Source of the DNA: Paucibacter sp. DJ2R-2
GTDB lineage: Bacteria; Pseudomonadota; Gammaproteobacteria; Burkholderiales; Burkholderiaceae_C
Direction of reading: 5' to 3'
Length of the DNA: 64,000 nucleotides
Assembly: GCF_025717675.1 (NCBI RefSeq)
Contig: NZ_JAJIRT010000007.1
Location: 62,001-126,000, forward strand
A model generated the notes under the pieces. It worked only from the letters and a program-made list of their open reading frames with translations, did not search any database and was not told where the DNA came from. Numbering within the stretch: position 1 is the stretch's first letter; each line of letters opens with the position of its first letter. Below are positions 50,635 to 59,672 of the stretch, piece by piece. The translations under genes and the position numbers were made by a program.

Positions 50635-52209
50635 ATGATGTTTGAACGCGCGTCACTTCGTTACGCGGTCATCGTCGCCCTGCTGATCGGACTGCTGGTG
50701 CCGACGGCCTTGGTCCTGCTCTATGACGCGCAAAAGACCCGGCGCACGGCGCTGGACGATCTCAAGCGCGACCTGGTGCGCACCACAGAAGTGATGGCCC
50801 TGTCTCTGGCCGAGCCAGTCTGGCAAGTCTCGCCGGACCTGGCCGAACCCATGATCAAGGCCCAGTTCGATGACCCGCGCTTTGTTTCGGTCGTGGTACG
50901 CGAGCCCTCCTCCGTCGCCCCGTTCCAGGAGCTGCGCCGCAAGCAAGAAGCGGCAACCGAACCGGACCTGACCCTGAGCGAAAGCCGGGCCGTCATGCGC
51001 GATGGGCGCAAGATTGCCGAGCTGACGGTGGAAATGAGCGCCGCGCCCTTGCTCGAGGCCAAGCAGGCCGAAATGCTGCGCACCTTGTGGCGCAGCTTCC
51101 TGACCCTGACCTTGTCCTCGGCCCTGATCCTGTGGGTGATGCAACGCCGCGTGCTGCAACCCATGACCCAACTGACGCAAGCCGCCGAAGCCCTGGCCGC
51201 AGGCCAGCTGCAGCAGCCGCTGAAACTGGGTGGTAGCGATGAGATTGCCCGAGTCGGGCTTTCCATGGAGCGCATGCGCCAGTCCTTGCTACAAGCCTTC
51301 GACGCCTTGCGCGAACACGCCAACACCCTGGAGGAACAGGTGGAACAACGCACGGCTGAACTGACCACCAGCAATGGCGATCTCACCCAGGCTTTGGCCA
51401 ACCTGAAGACGGCCCAGCATGAGTTGGTTGAATCTGAGAAGCTGGCATCCCTGGGGCGCTTGGTGGCGGGCGTGGCCCATGAACTGAACACACCCTTGGG
51501 CAACTCGCTCACAGTGGTGTCATCGCTGGAGGACCGCTACCGACAACTCGACGAGATGCTGAGCAACAACACACCGATGCGACGTAGCGTGCTTGAGGAC
51601 CTGGTACGGGACACCCGTCGTGGTCAGGACATTCTGCAGCGAAATGTTCAGAAGGCCGCCGACTTGGTGCGTGACTTCAAGCGCGTGGCCATCGACCAGA
51701 CCACCGACTCGCGTCGTGACTTCGAGCTCGACCGGGTGATCGAAGACGTGCTGGTCATGGTCGAGCCCAGTTTCAAGCACACGCCCTTTTTGATCCGAAC
51801 CGAGTTGGTGCGGGGCATCGAAATGAGCAGCTACCCAGGTTCGCTGGGCCAGGTGCTGACCAATTTGCTGATCAATGCACTGGTGCATGGCTTCGAAGGC
51901 CGCGAGCAGGGTCAAGTCCTGGTGCGCTGCAGTCTGCCCAGTGCCGATGAAGTCGAATTGAGCGTCGAAGACGACGGCCGGGGCATGGATGAGTCGGTGC
52001 GGCGCCGCATCTTCGACCCTTTCTTCACCACCAAGTTGGGCACCGGCGGCTCCGGTCTGGGCATGCACATCGTGCACAACATCGTCACCCATGTGCTGGG
52101 CGGGCAGATCGAAGTGTTCAGCGCTGTCGGCCAGGGCACCCGCATGGTGATGCATCTGCCTGTCGTGGCACCGCAACGCGGCAGCGGAAGCGAAGAAGCC
52201 TTGCACTAA
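50635..52209 (+). CDS. Membrane sensor histidine kinase
   Basis: A 524-residue kinase. A helix at ~10-30, a periplasmic domain (~35-150), a second helix (~153-170), HAMP (~170-222), a coiled coil and HisKA with His282 (GVAHELNTPLGN), then HATPase (LINALVHGFEG, DDGRGMD, GSGLGMHI). The DpiB-like ATPase has its G2 box. No response regulator is adjacent; it follows the diguanylate cyclase by ~190 bases. Confidence 0.92.
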   Translation: MMFERASLRYAVIVALLIGLLVPTALVLLYDAQKTRRTALDDLKRDLVRTTEVMALSLAEPVWQVSPDLAEPMIKAQFDDPRFVSVVVREPSSVAPFQELRRKQEAATEPDLTLSESRAVMRDGRKIAELTVEMSAAPLLEAKQAEMLRTLWRSFLTLTLSSALILWVMQRRVLQPMTQLTQAAEALAAGQLQQPLKLGGSDEIARVGLSMERMRQSLLQAFDALREHANTLEEQVEQRTAELTTSNGDLTQALANLKTAQHELVESEKLASLGRLVAGVAHELNTPLGNSLTVVSSLEDRYRQLDEMLSNNTPMRRSVLEDLVRDTRRGQDILQRNVQKAADLVRDFKRVAIDQTTDSRRDFELDRVIEDVLVMVEPSFKHTPFLIRTELVRGIEMSSYPGSLGQVLTNLLINALVHGFEGREQGQVLVRCSLPSADEVELSVEDDGRGMDESVRRRIFDPFFTTKLGTGGSGLGMHIVHNIVTHVLGGQIEVFSAVGQGTRMVMHLPVVAPQRGSGSEEALH

Positions 52210-52274
52210 AGCACTGCGCTGGATCGCTTCCAAGCAGCGCTAAGGGGCTGCCTCAGCAGCCCAGGGTCAACACC

Positions 52275-52466
52275 TCAGTTGGAGGCAGCGGAAGCCGGCG
52301 CAGAGGCGGCCACGGCAGCTGCTGGCTCAGAGGCAGCCGCAGGCGCTTCGGCATGGCCCGCCGTCACATCATGCTTTTCGCCGCTCATGTCGATGTCGCC
52401 ACCCTTGCTCATGATGAAGATGGCCAGGGCTGCGAACAAAAAGAATCCGACGAGCAATTTCCACAT
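52275..52466 (-). CDS. Small single-span membrane protein
   Basis: A 63-residue protein: a hydrophobic helix (residues ~4-19), then a polar segment (SKGGDIDMSGEKHD) and an Ala/Ser/Pro-rich tail. GGGA lies about 9 bases before the ATG. It is probably an inner-membrane protein with its tail outside. I do not know its function. Confidence 0.65.
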   Translation of the reverse strand: MWKLLVGFFLFAALAIFIMSKGGDIDMSGEKHDVTAGHAEAPAAASEPAAAVAASAPASAASN

Positions 52467-52727
52467 GATTGTTTTCCCGAATCAAAAGTTTGGATGATGA
52501 ATTCTTGCGGACCAAGCTGACAGCAGGCTGAGCAAACGACGCACAAGGGCTCGCACCAGGCCGCCCGTCGGGCGAAGCCGAAAGCTGTCAGATCCGGTAC
52601 CGGGGCCTGGAACCGAGCTAATCACGCATTTCAGTGGCAGGCATCACCGCGATGCAGCGCCACGCCCTGCACTCGCCGGCGCGATGCATGACAAGCTACC
52701 CGAACAGCTCTTGGGCCGCGGCCACAA

Positions 52728-52754
52728 AAAAAGGGAGGCCGGCGGCCTCCCTTT
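52728..52754 (-). terminator. Intrinsic terminator of the MHS transporter gene
   Basis: A 10-bp stem (AAGGGAGGCC / GGCCTCCCTT) with a GGC loop, followed on the minus strand by a run of seven T. The rest of the 52467-52822 gap holds no gene; it has a short G/C hairpin near 52563 and no clear promoter for the small gene. Confidence 0.9.
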
Positions 52755-52822
52755 CATCGACGATTTCAGTGGCCCTACCCGGCTACGCGCCTTGCGCAAT
52801 ACCGGGCAAGACCCGTGTAGCG

Positions 52823-54505
52823 TCAGTCCTTGGCGTAGATGTCCACGTCCTTGGTTTCACGCACGAACAGCAGGCCGATGACCAGGGTCATGGCGGCAAC
52901 GCCGATCGGGTACCAGAGGCCGTGATAGATGTTGCCGTTCTGCGCCACCATCGCAAAGGTGATGGAAGGCAACAGGCCACCGAACCAGCCATTGCCGATG
53001 TGGTACGGCAAGCTCATCGACGTGTAGCGGATGCGGGTCGGGAACATTTCCACCAACATGGCGGCAATCGGACCGTAGACCATGGTCACGTACAGCACCA
53101 GGACGAAGAGGATGGCCACGACCATGGGCTGGTTGACCTTGGCCGGGTCGGCCTTGGCGGGATAGCCGGCAGCCTTCAGGCCTTCAGCCAATTCCTTCTT
53201 GAAGGCGGCAATGCCTTTGACCGTCGCTTCATCGAACTTGTAGTCGTTCAGCTTGGTGGCGTTCAAGCCATTGATGACCTTCTCGCCGACCTTGATGACG
53301 GCCAACGAACCAGCGGGGCCCGACAGAGTTTCATAGCTGGCCGACGACTGGGCCAGGGCACGCTTGGCGATGTCGCAGGAGCTGGTGAAGTCCACTTCCT
53401 TGGCCACCGGGCTGCCCTGGAAGGAGCAGGTGCTCATGTCCACGGTCAGGGTGATCTGGGCGCTGGCTTGAGCCTTGGCCAGATCCGGGTTGGCGGCGTT
53501 GGTCAGAGCCTTGAACAGCGGGAAGTAGGTGACGATGGCCAGCAGCAGACCCGCCATGATGATGGGTTTGCGACCAATCTTGTCCGACAGAGTGCCGAAG
53601 ATCACGAAGAAAGGCGTGCCCAGCAGCAACGAGACAGCCACCATGATGTTGGCGGTGGCGTTGTCCACCTTCAACACGCTGGTCAGGAAGAACAGCGCAT
53701 AGAACTGGCCCGAATACCAGACCACACCTTGACCGGCCACCAGGCCAAACAAGGCCAGAGCGACGATCTTCAGGTTCTTCCACTGGCCGAAGGACTCAGA
53801 CAAAGGTGCCTTGGAGGTCTTGCCTTCCGACTTCATCTTTTGGAAGGCCGGCGATTCATTCATCGACAGGCGAATCCAGACGCTGATGGCCAGCAACAGG
53901 ATGGACACCAAGAAAGGAACGCGCCAGCCCCAATCGGCAAACGCAGCCTCGCCCACCAGGGTTCGCGTGCCCAGAATCACCATCAGCGACAGGAACAGGC
54001 CCAGTGTCGCCGTGGTTTGAATCCAGGAGGTGTAGGCGCCGCGTTTGCCTTGAGGAGCATGCTCCGCCACATAGGTGGCAGCACCGCCGTACTCGCCGCC
54101 GAGGGCCAGGCCTTGCAGCATGCGCAACGCGATCAGGATCACCGGAGCCGCAGCGCCGATGGTGGCCGAACCGGGCAAGATGCCGACGATGAAGGTCGAC
54201 AAGCCCATGATCAGAATGGTCACCAGGAAGGTGTACTTGCGACCGATCATGTCACCCAGGCGACCGAACACCAGGGCGCCGAAGGGGCGCACGATGAAAC
54301 CGGCCGCAAAGGCCAGCAGCGAGGCGATGAAGGCCGCCTGCGGATCCAGTTGCGAGAAGAATTGCTTGGCGATGATGGCCGCCAGCGAACCGTAGAGGTA
54401 GAAGTCGTACCACTCGAACACGGTGCCGAGCGAGGAGGCGAAGATGACCTTCTTTTCCTCTGCCGTCATCGGCGTGCTGGTGGAGACTGCGTTTGCAGTT
54501 GCCAT
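52823..54505 (-). CDS. MFS transporter, metabolite:H+ symporter (MHS) family, with large inserted loop
   Basis: A 560-residue transporter, ~120 residues longer than the usual MHS protein (~430). Twelve helices are recognisable with the family motifs GTVFEWYDFYLYG, GRLGDMIGRK and RMLQGLALGGEYGG. Residues ~333-458 form an extra hydrophilic stretch between helices 8 and 9 that includes Cys360 and Cys377; it must lie in the periplasm. The substrate is probably a small carboxylate, proline or betaine type. GGAG lies 9 bases before the ATG. Confidence 0.92.
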   Translation of the reverse strand: MATANAVSTSTPMTAEEKKVIFASSLGTVFEWYDFYLYGSLAAIIAKQFFSQLDPQAAFIASLLAFAAGFIVRPFGALVFGRLGDMIGRKYTFLVTILIMGLSTFIVGILPGSATIGAAAPVILIALRMLQGLALGGEYGGAATYVAEHAPQGKRGAYTSWIQTTATLGLFLSLMVILGTRTLVGEAAFADWGWRVPFLVSILLLAISVWIRLSMNESPAFQKMKSEGKTSKAPLSESFGQWKNLKIVALALFGLVAGQGVVWYSGQFYALFFLTSVLKVDNATANIMVAVSLLLGTPFFVIFGTLSDKIGRKPIIMAGLLLAIVTYFPLFKALTNAANPDLAKAQASAQITLTVDMSTCSFQGSPVAKEVDFTSSCDIAKRALAQSSASYETLSGPAGSLAVIKVGEKVINGLNATKLNDYKFDEATVKGIAAFKKELAEGLKAAGYPAKADPAKVNQPMVVAILFVLVLYVTMVYGPIAAMLVEMFPTRIRYTSMSLPYHIGNGWFGGLLPSITFAMVAQNGNIYHGLWYPIGVAAMTLVIGLLFVRETKDVDIYAKD

Positions 54506-54875
54506 GGTGGGTGTCTCCGTTGATTTCGTCCGGCCACAAGGGGATGGACCTGGGGTCCTGAGCGGCTCTCACCAGCAAAAGGCTGAGGGCCCATCCTCTT
54601 GCAAACCGACGTTTGCTTGAGAGCCACCGACCGGTAGCTCTTGACACGCATCATGGGAGCCGGCTCTGACCCAACTCTGACGCCGAACTGAATCCAGGCT
54701 GACAAAATCCGCTGCAACCCTGCTTTGCAATTTCACAATCCGAAATTTCAAGCCTTTACAGGGTAAGTCCCGGGCTGAGTCGGTCAGGCTCGGTGTGCCG
54801 CTGAACTAGCGCGTCAGCTCATGACATCCAGGGGCCTTGCGCCCGAGCTGCTGGCGCTTGACGCGGCAGCAGGCC
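54506..54875. other. Gene-free region upstream of the MHS transporter
   Basis: About 370 bases without a gene between the MHS transporter and the DsbA-fold isomerase. It has a locally AT-rich patch around 54700-54760 with a pseudo-palindrome AATTTC-N7-GAAATT (54729-54747) that could be an operator for the transporter. I see no clear -10/-35 pair. Confidence 0.35.
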
Positions 54876-55526
54876 TCAGGCACCCGCGCGACGCAAACCA
54901 GGACGTTGCACCGCGGCGGCTTCCCAGCCGCCCTGCTCAAACCAGACGTCGCCCTTGAGGTAGGCGGCCAGCATCTCCAGCGAATCCAGGCCCCAGAACA
55001 GCCGGCCGTCGACCTCAATCGTCGGCACCCCGAACACCCCCAGCGTCAGCGCCGCCTCGGTGGCCACACGCAGCGCTTCCTTGATGTCTTCGCTGGCGGG
55101 GTCGCGCACCGGGGCGAGCTCCTGCGTCAAGGCGGCCAGACGCGTGGCATCGGCGGGATGAGCACCTTCGCTGCGCCAGACGTGGCGGAAGATGCGCTCG
55201 ACCGTGGCCCGGTTCGGCGTGCCGCCCGCAGGAGCACAGGCCCAAGCCAGGCGCAGCAGCGGCAAGGGGTTGAATGGATGCTGGGCCGGAACCTGCAGCG
55301 GCAGGCCCAACTTGTGAGCGGCCCAGCTGACCTGACGGAAGGTCCACTGGCGCTTGGGTTCGATCTCGGCCGGTCCTTTTTGGCCCAAGGCGTGAAGCAA
55401 GGCGGCAAACAGAATCGGTCGGTACTCGACGCTGTAGCTCAGGCCCTCCAAGGCTTGGGGCAAATGCTCGAAAGCCAGGGCCGCGTAAGGGGAAATGGGG
55501 TCGAAGTAAAAGCGCAGCTGTTTCAT
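54876..55526 (-). CDS. 2-hydroxychromene-2-carboxylate isomerase (DsbA family)
   Basis: A 216-residue thioredoxin-fold protein. FYFDPISPYAALAFEHLP is the GST-kappa/HCCA isomerase hallmark, where Ser replaces the DsbA cysteine; FGVPTIEVDGRLFWGLD is the cis-Pro block. It isomerises aromatic intermediates with glutathione, although a general GST-like role is equally possible. No aromatic-degradation genes flank it. Confidence 0.88.
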   Translation of the reverse strand: MKQLRFYFDPISPYAALAFEHLPQALEGLSYSVEYRPILFAALLHALGQKGPAEIEPKRQWTFRQVSWAAHKLGLPLQVPAQHPFNPLPLLRLAWACAPAGGTPNRATVERIFRHVWRSEGAHPADATRLAALTQELAPVRDPASEDIKEALRVATEAALTLGVFGVPTIEVDGRLFWGLDSLEMLAAYLKGDVWFEQGGWEAAAVQRPGLRRAGA

Positions 55527-55619
55527 GCGGAAGGCTCCTGTCGAGTGCTGCGGCCCTATGGGCCCCAGCGGAACGCGGGTGGAAAAAAGTAAACCGATAG
55601 GCCTCGTGCGTTACAGCAC

Positions 55620-55859
55620 TCAGGCGATGAAAATGCCCTGCTCGGCCAGTTGCTCGCGCCGCTCGGGCAGGCGCGCCAGAATCTCGCGGCGCGTCTCATC
55701 ATCGGCGCGCGACCAGACAGTGATTTCCGGAATGCTGCGGGCACAACCTTCGCACCAGCCGGTCGGCGCATGAATGCGGCAGATATTGGTGCAGGGAGAG
55801 CTCACCGTGGAAGCCGGCACTGGGGCAAGCACAGAAACAGGGGGGCGTGGGCCGCTCAT
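55620..55859 (-). CDS. DUF1289 protein
   Basis: A 79-residue protein with the Cys-rich DUF1289 core SSPCTNICRIHAPTGWCEGC followed by ..EITVWSRADDETRREILARL. Four cysteines probably bind zinc or another metal. The role is unknown. Its start overlaps the stop of the upstream YbaK-like gene by 4 bases (ATGA), so the two are coupled. Confidence 0.88.
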   Translation of the reverse strand: MSGPRPPVSVLAPVPASTVSSPCTNICRIHAPTGWCEGCARSIPEITVWSRADDETRREILARLPERREQLAEQGIFIA

Positions 55860-56392
55860 GTTTGCACCACCTCGATGAACTCGGCACCGGTCAATTGCTT
55901 GAGCTCCGGAGGGCTCATCGGGAACACGCCGTTCGGATGACCGGCCGCAGCCCAGATGAGATCGAAGCGCAACAGGTCGGCGTCCAGAAACAGCTGAGGC
56001 AAAGACAGGCCCTGCGCCGGCGCAAAGCCCAGCGGAGACACGCCGCCAATCGAGAAACCGGTGTGCGACTTGACGAAGTCGGCATCCGCACGGCCCAGAG
56101 GCCCGGTGTGCTGCTGCAGCTTTTTCTCGTCAACGCGGCGATCGCCCGAGGCAATCACCATCACCGCGGCATCATCGGCCCGGCGACGGAACACCACCGA
56201 CTTGGCAATCTGGCCCAGGCTGACGCCCAAGGCTTCGGCTGCTTCTTGCGAAGTCCGCGCGGCCACGTCGAGCCAACGGGGGGGCTGAGCATGGCCGCGT
56301 TGTCGCAAGGCCGCCTGGACGCGAAGAAAGCCCTCGGGCCTGGCCTCGGCAACTGGGGAAACAGGGGAATCGGGTAAGACGGGCAAATTCAT
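55856..56392 (-). CDS. YbaK/EbsC-type aminoacyl-tRNA deacylase
   Basis: A 178-residue protein related to the prolyl-tRNA synthetase editing domain. GQIAKSVVFRRRADD, VMVIASGDRRVDEKKL and FSIGGVSPLGFA are the family's conserved blocks, and the Lys in AKSVVF is the tRNA-contacting residue. It should hydrolyse mischarged tRNA. It is followed by DUF1289 with a 4-base overlap. Confidence 0.9.
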   Translation of the reverse strand: MNLPVLPDSPVSPVAEARPEGFLRVQAALRQRGHAQPPRWLDVAARTSQEAAEALGVSLGQIAKSVVFRRRADDAAVMVIASGDRRVDEKKLQQHTGPLGRADADFVKSHTGFSIGGVSPLGFAPAQGLSLPQLFLDADLLRFDLIWAAAGHPNGVFPMSPPELKQLTGAEFIEVVQT

Positions 56393-56422
56393 CCGCGCAT
56401 TGTCTCAGGCGCAGCCAGCCGC

Positions 56423-57628
56423 TTATGCCAGGACGGTATCCAAGACGCGCGGGAAATGGATGCGGGGATCCCAGTGCGCAAACTCACCCACCATCGCTCC
56501 GGCCCGAGCACGCAGCGACGGATCCGTCGCCAAATCACGCAAGGCCTGGCGCATGCGCGGCTGCGCGAATTGCCCGGCACGGAAATAGCGCCCGACGCCC
56601 GCTTGCTGCATGGCCTTCATGGTCAAAACCTGGTCCAGGTTGGAGCAGATGCCCAACACCGGCCGCCCCTTCTGCAAGGCCTGCTGCACGGTGGCACTGC
56701 CGCCATTGCAAACCACCAAGTCGGCCCGGGCGGCCGCATCGCTGCCCGGTAGATAGGGCGCGCTGAACACATGAGGTGAGTCCGAGCGGAAGTCGCTGCG
56801 ACCAGCCGTGGCCACCAGGCAACTCAAGCCCTCGGCCAGACAGGCTTCAATGATCCCGGGCAGCAGGTCAACACTGCCGGTCGAGCCCAGGGTGATATAG
56901 GCCAGCGGCCGGCCTTGGCTGAGCGCCTGCTCCCACCATTCGGGCAATGCCGTGGTCGGCGACCAGACGATGGGCCCGACATAGTGGTGCGACGCCGGCA
57001 AGCCCTCGGTGGGCACCAGGCCCGGGGTGTCCGAATAGAGCGTCAGATCGCCATCGCAGTAGTACTCTCGCAAGGTTCGATAGGGCGGCAAGCCATGGTC
57101 CTTGCGCACCCGGTTCATGGCAGCGCAGTGGTGCAAGCTGGCCCATGGCCAAACGGCACGAAACACCAGATCCAGGCCGGCATAGCCCAGATAGCGAGCC
57201 GGCGCCATCTCAGGCGCCTGCATGCGCTGATCAAGAGCAAACGGGCTCCAATGCGCGTTGGCGATCGAGAGCAGAGGAATGCCGACCTTGCGCGCCGCCA
57301 CACTCAAGGAGAGCCGATAGTCACCCACGACCGCGGCTGGGCGCACGGACTCAAGCATGCGGATGTCGGCCTCCACGTACTGGCGCAATTCCGCCTCGGT
57401 GTAGACCGGCTGCCCCGCCGCCAGGCGCTGCAGAAACAGCGCAGGCGCAATGCTCTGCAGGGTGTGAGATTGCCACTCGGGGCTGGCCGAGCAGATCGGG
57501 AACTGACCATTGCTCGCGAACACGACCTCATGGCCCAACTCAACGGCGCGATGCGCCAGCACGCTGGGTCGTGCCACATGGGCCAGGGACACGGCCTCAG
57601 CCACGAACAACAGTTTCGATGCAGTCAT
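56423..57628 (-). CDS. UGT-like glycosyltransferase (GT1 family)
   Basis: A 401-residue GT-B enzyme. The N-terminal domain starts KLLFVAEAVSLAHVARPSVL and the C-terminal nucleotide-sugar domain has the UGT-type block LVVCNGGSATVQQALQKGRP. The nearest characterised relatives are MGT-type macrolide and rhamnolipid-type enzymes (RhlB class), so the acceptor may be lipophilic. It is 43 bases downstream of the epimerase and probably in the same operon. The start MTASKLLF is the one nearest the first strand. Confidence 0.88.
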   Translation of the reverse strand: MTASKLLFVAEAVSLAHVARPSVLAHRAVELGHEVVFASNGQFPICSASPEWQSHTLQSIAPALFLQRLAAGQPVYTEAELRQYVEADIRMLESVRPAAVVGDYRLSLSVAARKVGIPLLSIANAHWSPFALDQRMQAPEMAPARYLGYAGLDLVFRAVWPWASLHHCAAMNRVRKDHGLPPYRTLREYYCDGDLTLYSDTPGLVPTEGLPASHHYVGPIVWSPTTALPEWWEQALSQGRPLAYITLGSTGSVDLLPGIIEACLAEGLSCLVATAGRSDFRSDSPHVFSAPYLPGSDAAARADLVVCNGGSATVQQALQKGRPVLGICSNLDQVLTMKAMQQAGVGRYFRAGQFAQPRMRQALRDLATDPSLRARAGAMVGEFAHWDPRIHFPRVLDTVLA

Positions 57629-57671
57629 CTGTCTCGACTCGGTACGGGTGCTGATTGGGCGCAAGCAGGAC

Positions 57672-58805
57672 TCAAGGCCGACGGGCCTGGCCGAACAGGC
57701 CGTGAGCCCGGAGCTCGCTCACGGTCTTGTCGTACAGATTTTCGGACTGTTCACCCGAGGCCCAGCCGACAAACTCCTCCATGCCCTGAAGCAAGTCAAC
57801 TTGAGGTTGGAAGCCGAGGTTACGGCGCGAATGCTCCAGATCGGCGTAGCAGGCAAAGATGTCGCCCACGCGGAACTCGCCACGGTCTTCCAGTTGGGCG
57901 TTGAGCTTCATCGCTTGAGCTTGCGTACGGGCGATGTCGGCAATGCTGGCAGGAACGCCGGAGCCGACATTGAACTTCTGACCGGCGGCACTTGGCGTAC
58001 TCAAGGCCAAGAGATTGGCTTGCACCACGTCGCGGACATGCACGAAATCGCGGATAGGTAGTCCGCTCTCGTACATGGACAGGGACTTGCCCTCGCGGAG
58101 CAAGGAAAAGAAGATCGAGACCACCCCGGTGTACGGATTCTTCAATGATTGGCCGGAACCGTAGACATTGAAGTAGCGCAAGGTGGTGACGGGCAGTTTG
58201 TAGGTCTTGGCAAAGTAGTCGCAGTAGTCTTCCTGCTCTTTCTTCGTACGCGCATACACCGACAAAGGCGCAGACGGGCAATCCTCGGTCGTGGGCATGG
58301 CCTGCATCGGCGCCTGGCAATGCGGGCATGGCATGGAGAAGTCGCCCCGATTCATGGCCGCCACCGAACGGATCTCGGGATGCTGAATGCCGTGACTCGG
58401 GCATTTGTACAAACCTTCACCATAAATGGCCCGCGAAGACGAGAGCACCAGGCGATGGAGCTCAACCTTCTTCTTCAGAATGGCTTCCAAAAGCACGGCC
58501 GTGCCCAGAACATTCGTGGAGACATAGTCCGCGATCTCGTACATGCTTTGCCCCACGCCCGTGCGTGCGGCCATGTGGTAGACGGCATCGATACCGTCCA
58601 GCGCCTCCATGCAATCACTCAAGCTCAAGACAGAGCCCAGACGGCATTCCGCCAGCTCTTGCAGCGCCGCACTGAACTTCGGTTCTGCGCCGTGAATCTG
58701 CGGGTCGAGGCTGTCCAGAATCCGGACGCGATGGCCCTGGGCCACCAAGGTGCGAGTGGTGTGGGTGCCGATGAATCCAGCGCCACCGGTGATCAATACA
58801 TTCAT
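57672..58805 (-). CDS. NAD-dependent nucleotide-sugar epimerase with cysteine-rich insertion
   Basis: A 377-residue extended SDR. GGAGFIG binds NAD, SSSRAIYG holds the catalytic Ser, and YARTKK the Tyr and Lys, so it should be active. Between them it carries an insertion with Cys in LYKCPSHG, MPCPHCQAP and TEDCPSAP, a likely zinc knuckle. That feature is known in dTDP-L-rhamnose 4-epimerases (WbiB type), which suggests a deoxy-sugar substrate. It precedes the glycosyltransferase. Confidence 0.88.
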   Translation of the reverse strand: MNVLITGGAGFIGTHTTRTLVAQGHRVRILDSLDPQIHGAEPKFSAALQELAECRLGSVLSLSDCMEALDGIDAVYHMAARTGVGQSMYEIADYVSTNVLGTAVLLEAILKKKVELHRLVLSSSRAIYGEGLYKCPSHGIQHPEIRSVAAMNRGDFSMPCPHCQAPMQAMPTTEDCPSAPLSVYARTKKEQEDYCDYFAKTYKLPVTTLRYFNVYGSGQSLKNPYTGVVSIFFSLLREGKSLSMYESGLPIRDFVHVRDVVQANLLALSTPSAAGQKFNVGSGVPASIADIARTQAQAMKLNAQLEDRGEFRVGDIFACYADLEHSRRNLGFQPQVDLLQGMEEFVGWASGEQSENLYDKTVSELRAHGLFGQARRP

Positions 58806-58859
58806 GACGACTCCTCTACTGCAAGCAAGGCAGGATGTGCCGGACCAGATGCCGGCGGA

Positions 58860-59672
58860 TCAGCGCTGCAAAATGCGAGCCACGTTCTCTATCGGTATGG
58901 CATAGCTGATACCTGAGGGCTGGGCCAGCACCGATTCCTTGGTGTTCTTGATCAAGACCATATTGATGACGCCCAAAACCTCGCCTGTACGAGCATCGAG
59001 CACCGGCCCACCGCTGTTGCCGGGATAGGCCACGGCGTCCATCTGCAAGATGTTGAAAGCACCGGACCGCAGCTGAGACAGATTGCGAGCGTTGAGCGAA
59101 TTGGAACTGGGGGCAGGCAGCGCGACGGGTGTAATGGCCGAGATCATGCCTCGATGGCTGACATGGGAAAAGCCCAGCGCACCCCCTATGGGAAAGCCGA
59201 TGAAAAGCACCTCGGTGCCCTCCTGGGGCAGTTCGGTCTTCAAAGGCAAGGGCTGCAAAGCTGGAGCGCCGATGTCCAAGATCGCCAGATCGTGGGAACG
59301 TTCCAAGCGGACATCCTGAACCTTGCGTATTTCCCAAGCGCCGCTGGGCTGCTTGACTTGCACTACCAATTGCGACTCCTGCTCAGCCCCAGGTTCCGGA
59401 AGCACATGGGCATTCGTTGCAATGCGTGTGCCATCGGCCACGGCGAAGCCGGTTCCTCGAAAGGCAAAGCGTGGATTGGCCAAGGGGTTGAAGGTACCGA
59501 CCAGAACCACGGAGGGTTTGCTGCGCGCAATGATTTCGGGCGCACTCGGCAGCGAGGGCGCATTCTGAGCACCAACTGCAGTGGCAGCCAACGCCAGAAC
59601 AGCCGCCAAGCTGCGGAGGGTTGAAGCCAAAGTCCGGCGGCCCGTCTGCACCATGCATTTCATCCGAGGCAT
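58860..59672 (-). CDS. Secreted trypsin-like serine protease
   Basis: A 270-residue S1-fold protein with a signal peptide (ending near VGAQ). The triad is complete: His in ATNAHVL, Asp in SHDLAILDI and Ser in YPGNSGGPV. There is no PDZ domain, unlike DegP. Its start overlaps the stop of the acyltransferase (TGATG) and has GGGAG upstream, so it is translationally coupled to it. It could process exported PEP-CTERM or cell-surface proteins, but this is inference. Confidence 0.9.
   Translation of the reverse strand: MPRMKCMVQTGRRTLASTLRSLAAVLALAATAVGAQNAPSLPSAPEIIARSKPSVVLVGTFNPLANPRFAFRGTGFAVADGTRIATNAHVLPEPGAEQESQLVVQVKQPSGAWEIRKVQDVRLERSHDLAILDIGAPALQPLPLKTELPQEGTEVLFIGFPIGGALGFSHVSHRGMISAITPVALPAPSSNSLNARNLSQLRSGAFNILQMDAVAYPGNSGGPVLDARTGEVLGVINMVLIKNTKESVLAQPSGISYAIPIENVARILQR

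Noticed and set aside
52634-54523. 629-codon open frame on the plus strand
   Set aside because: Antisense to the MHS transporter, His/Gln/Gly-rich, no recognisable domain.
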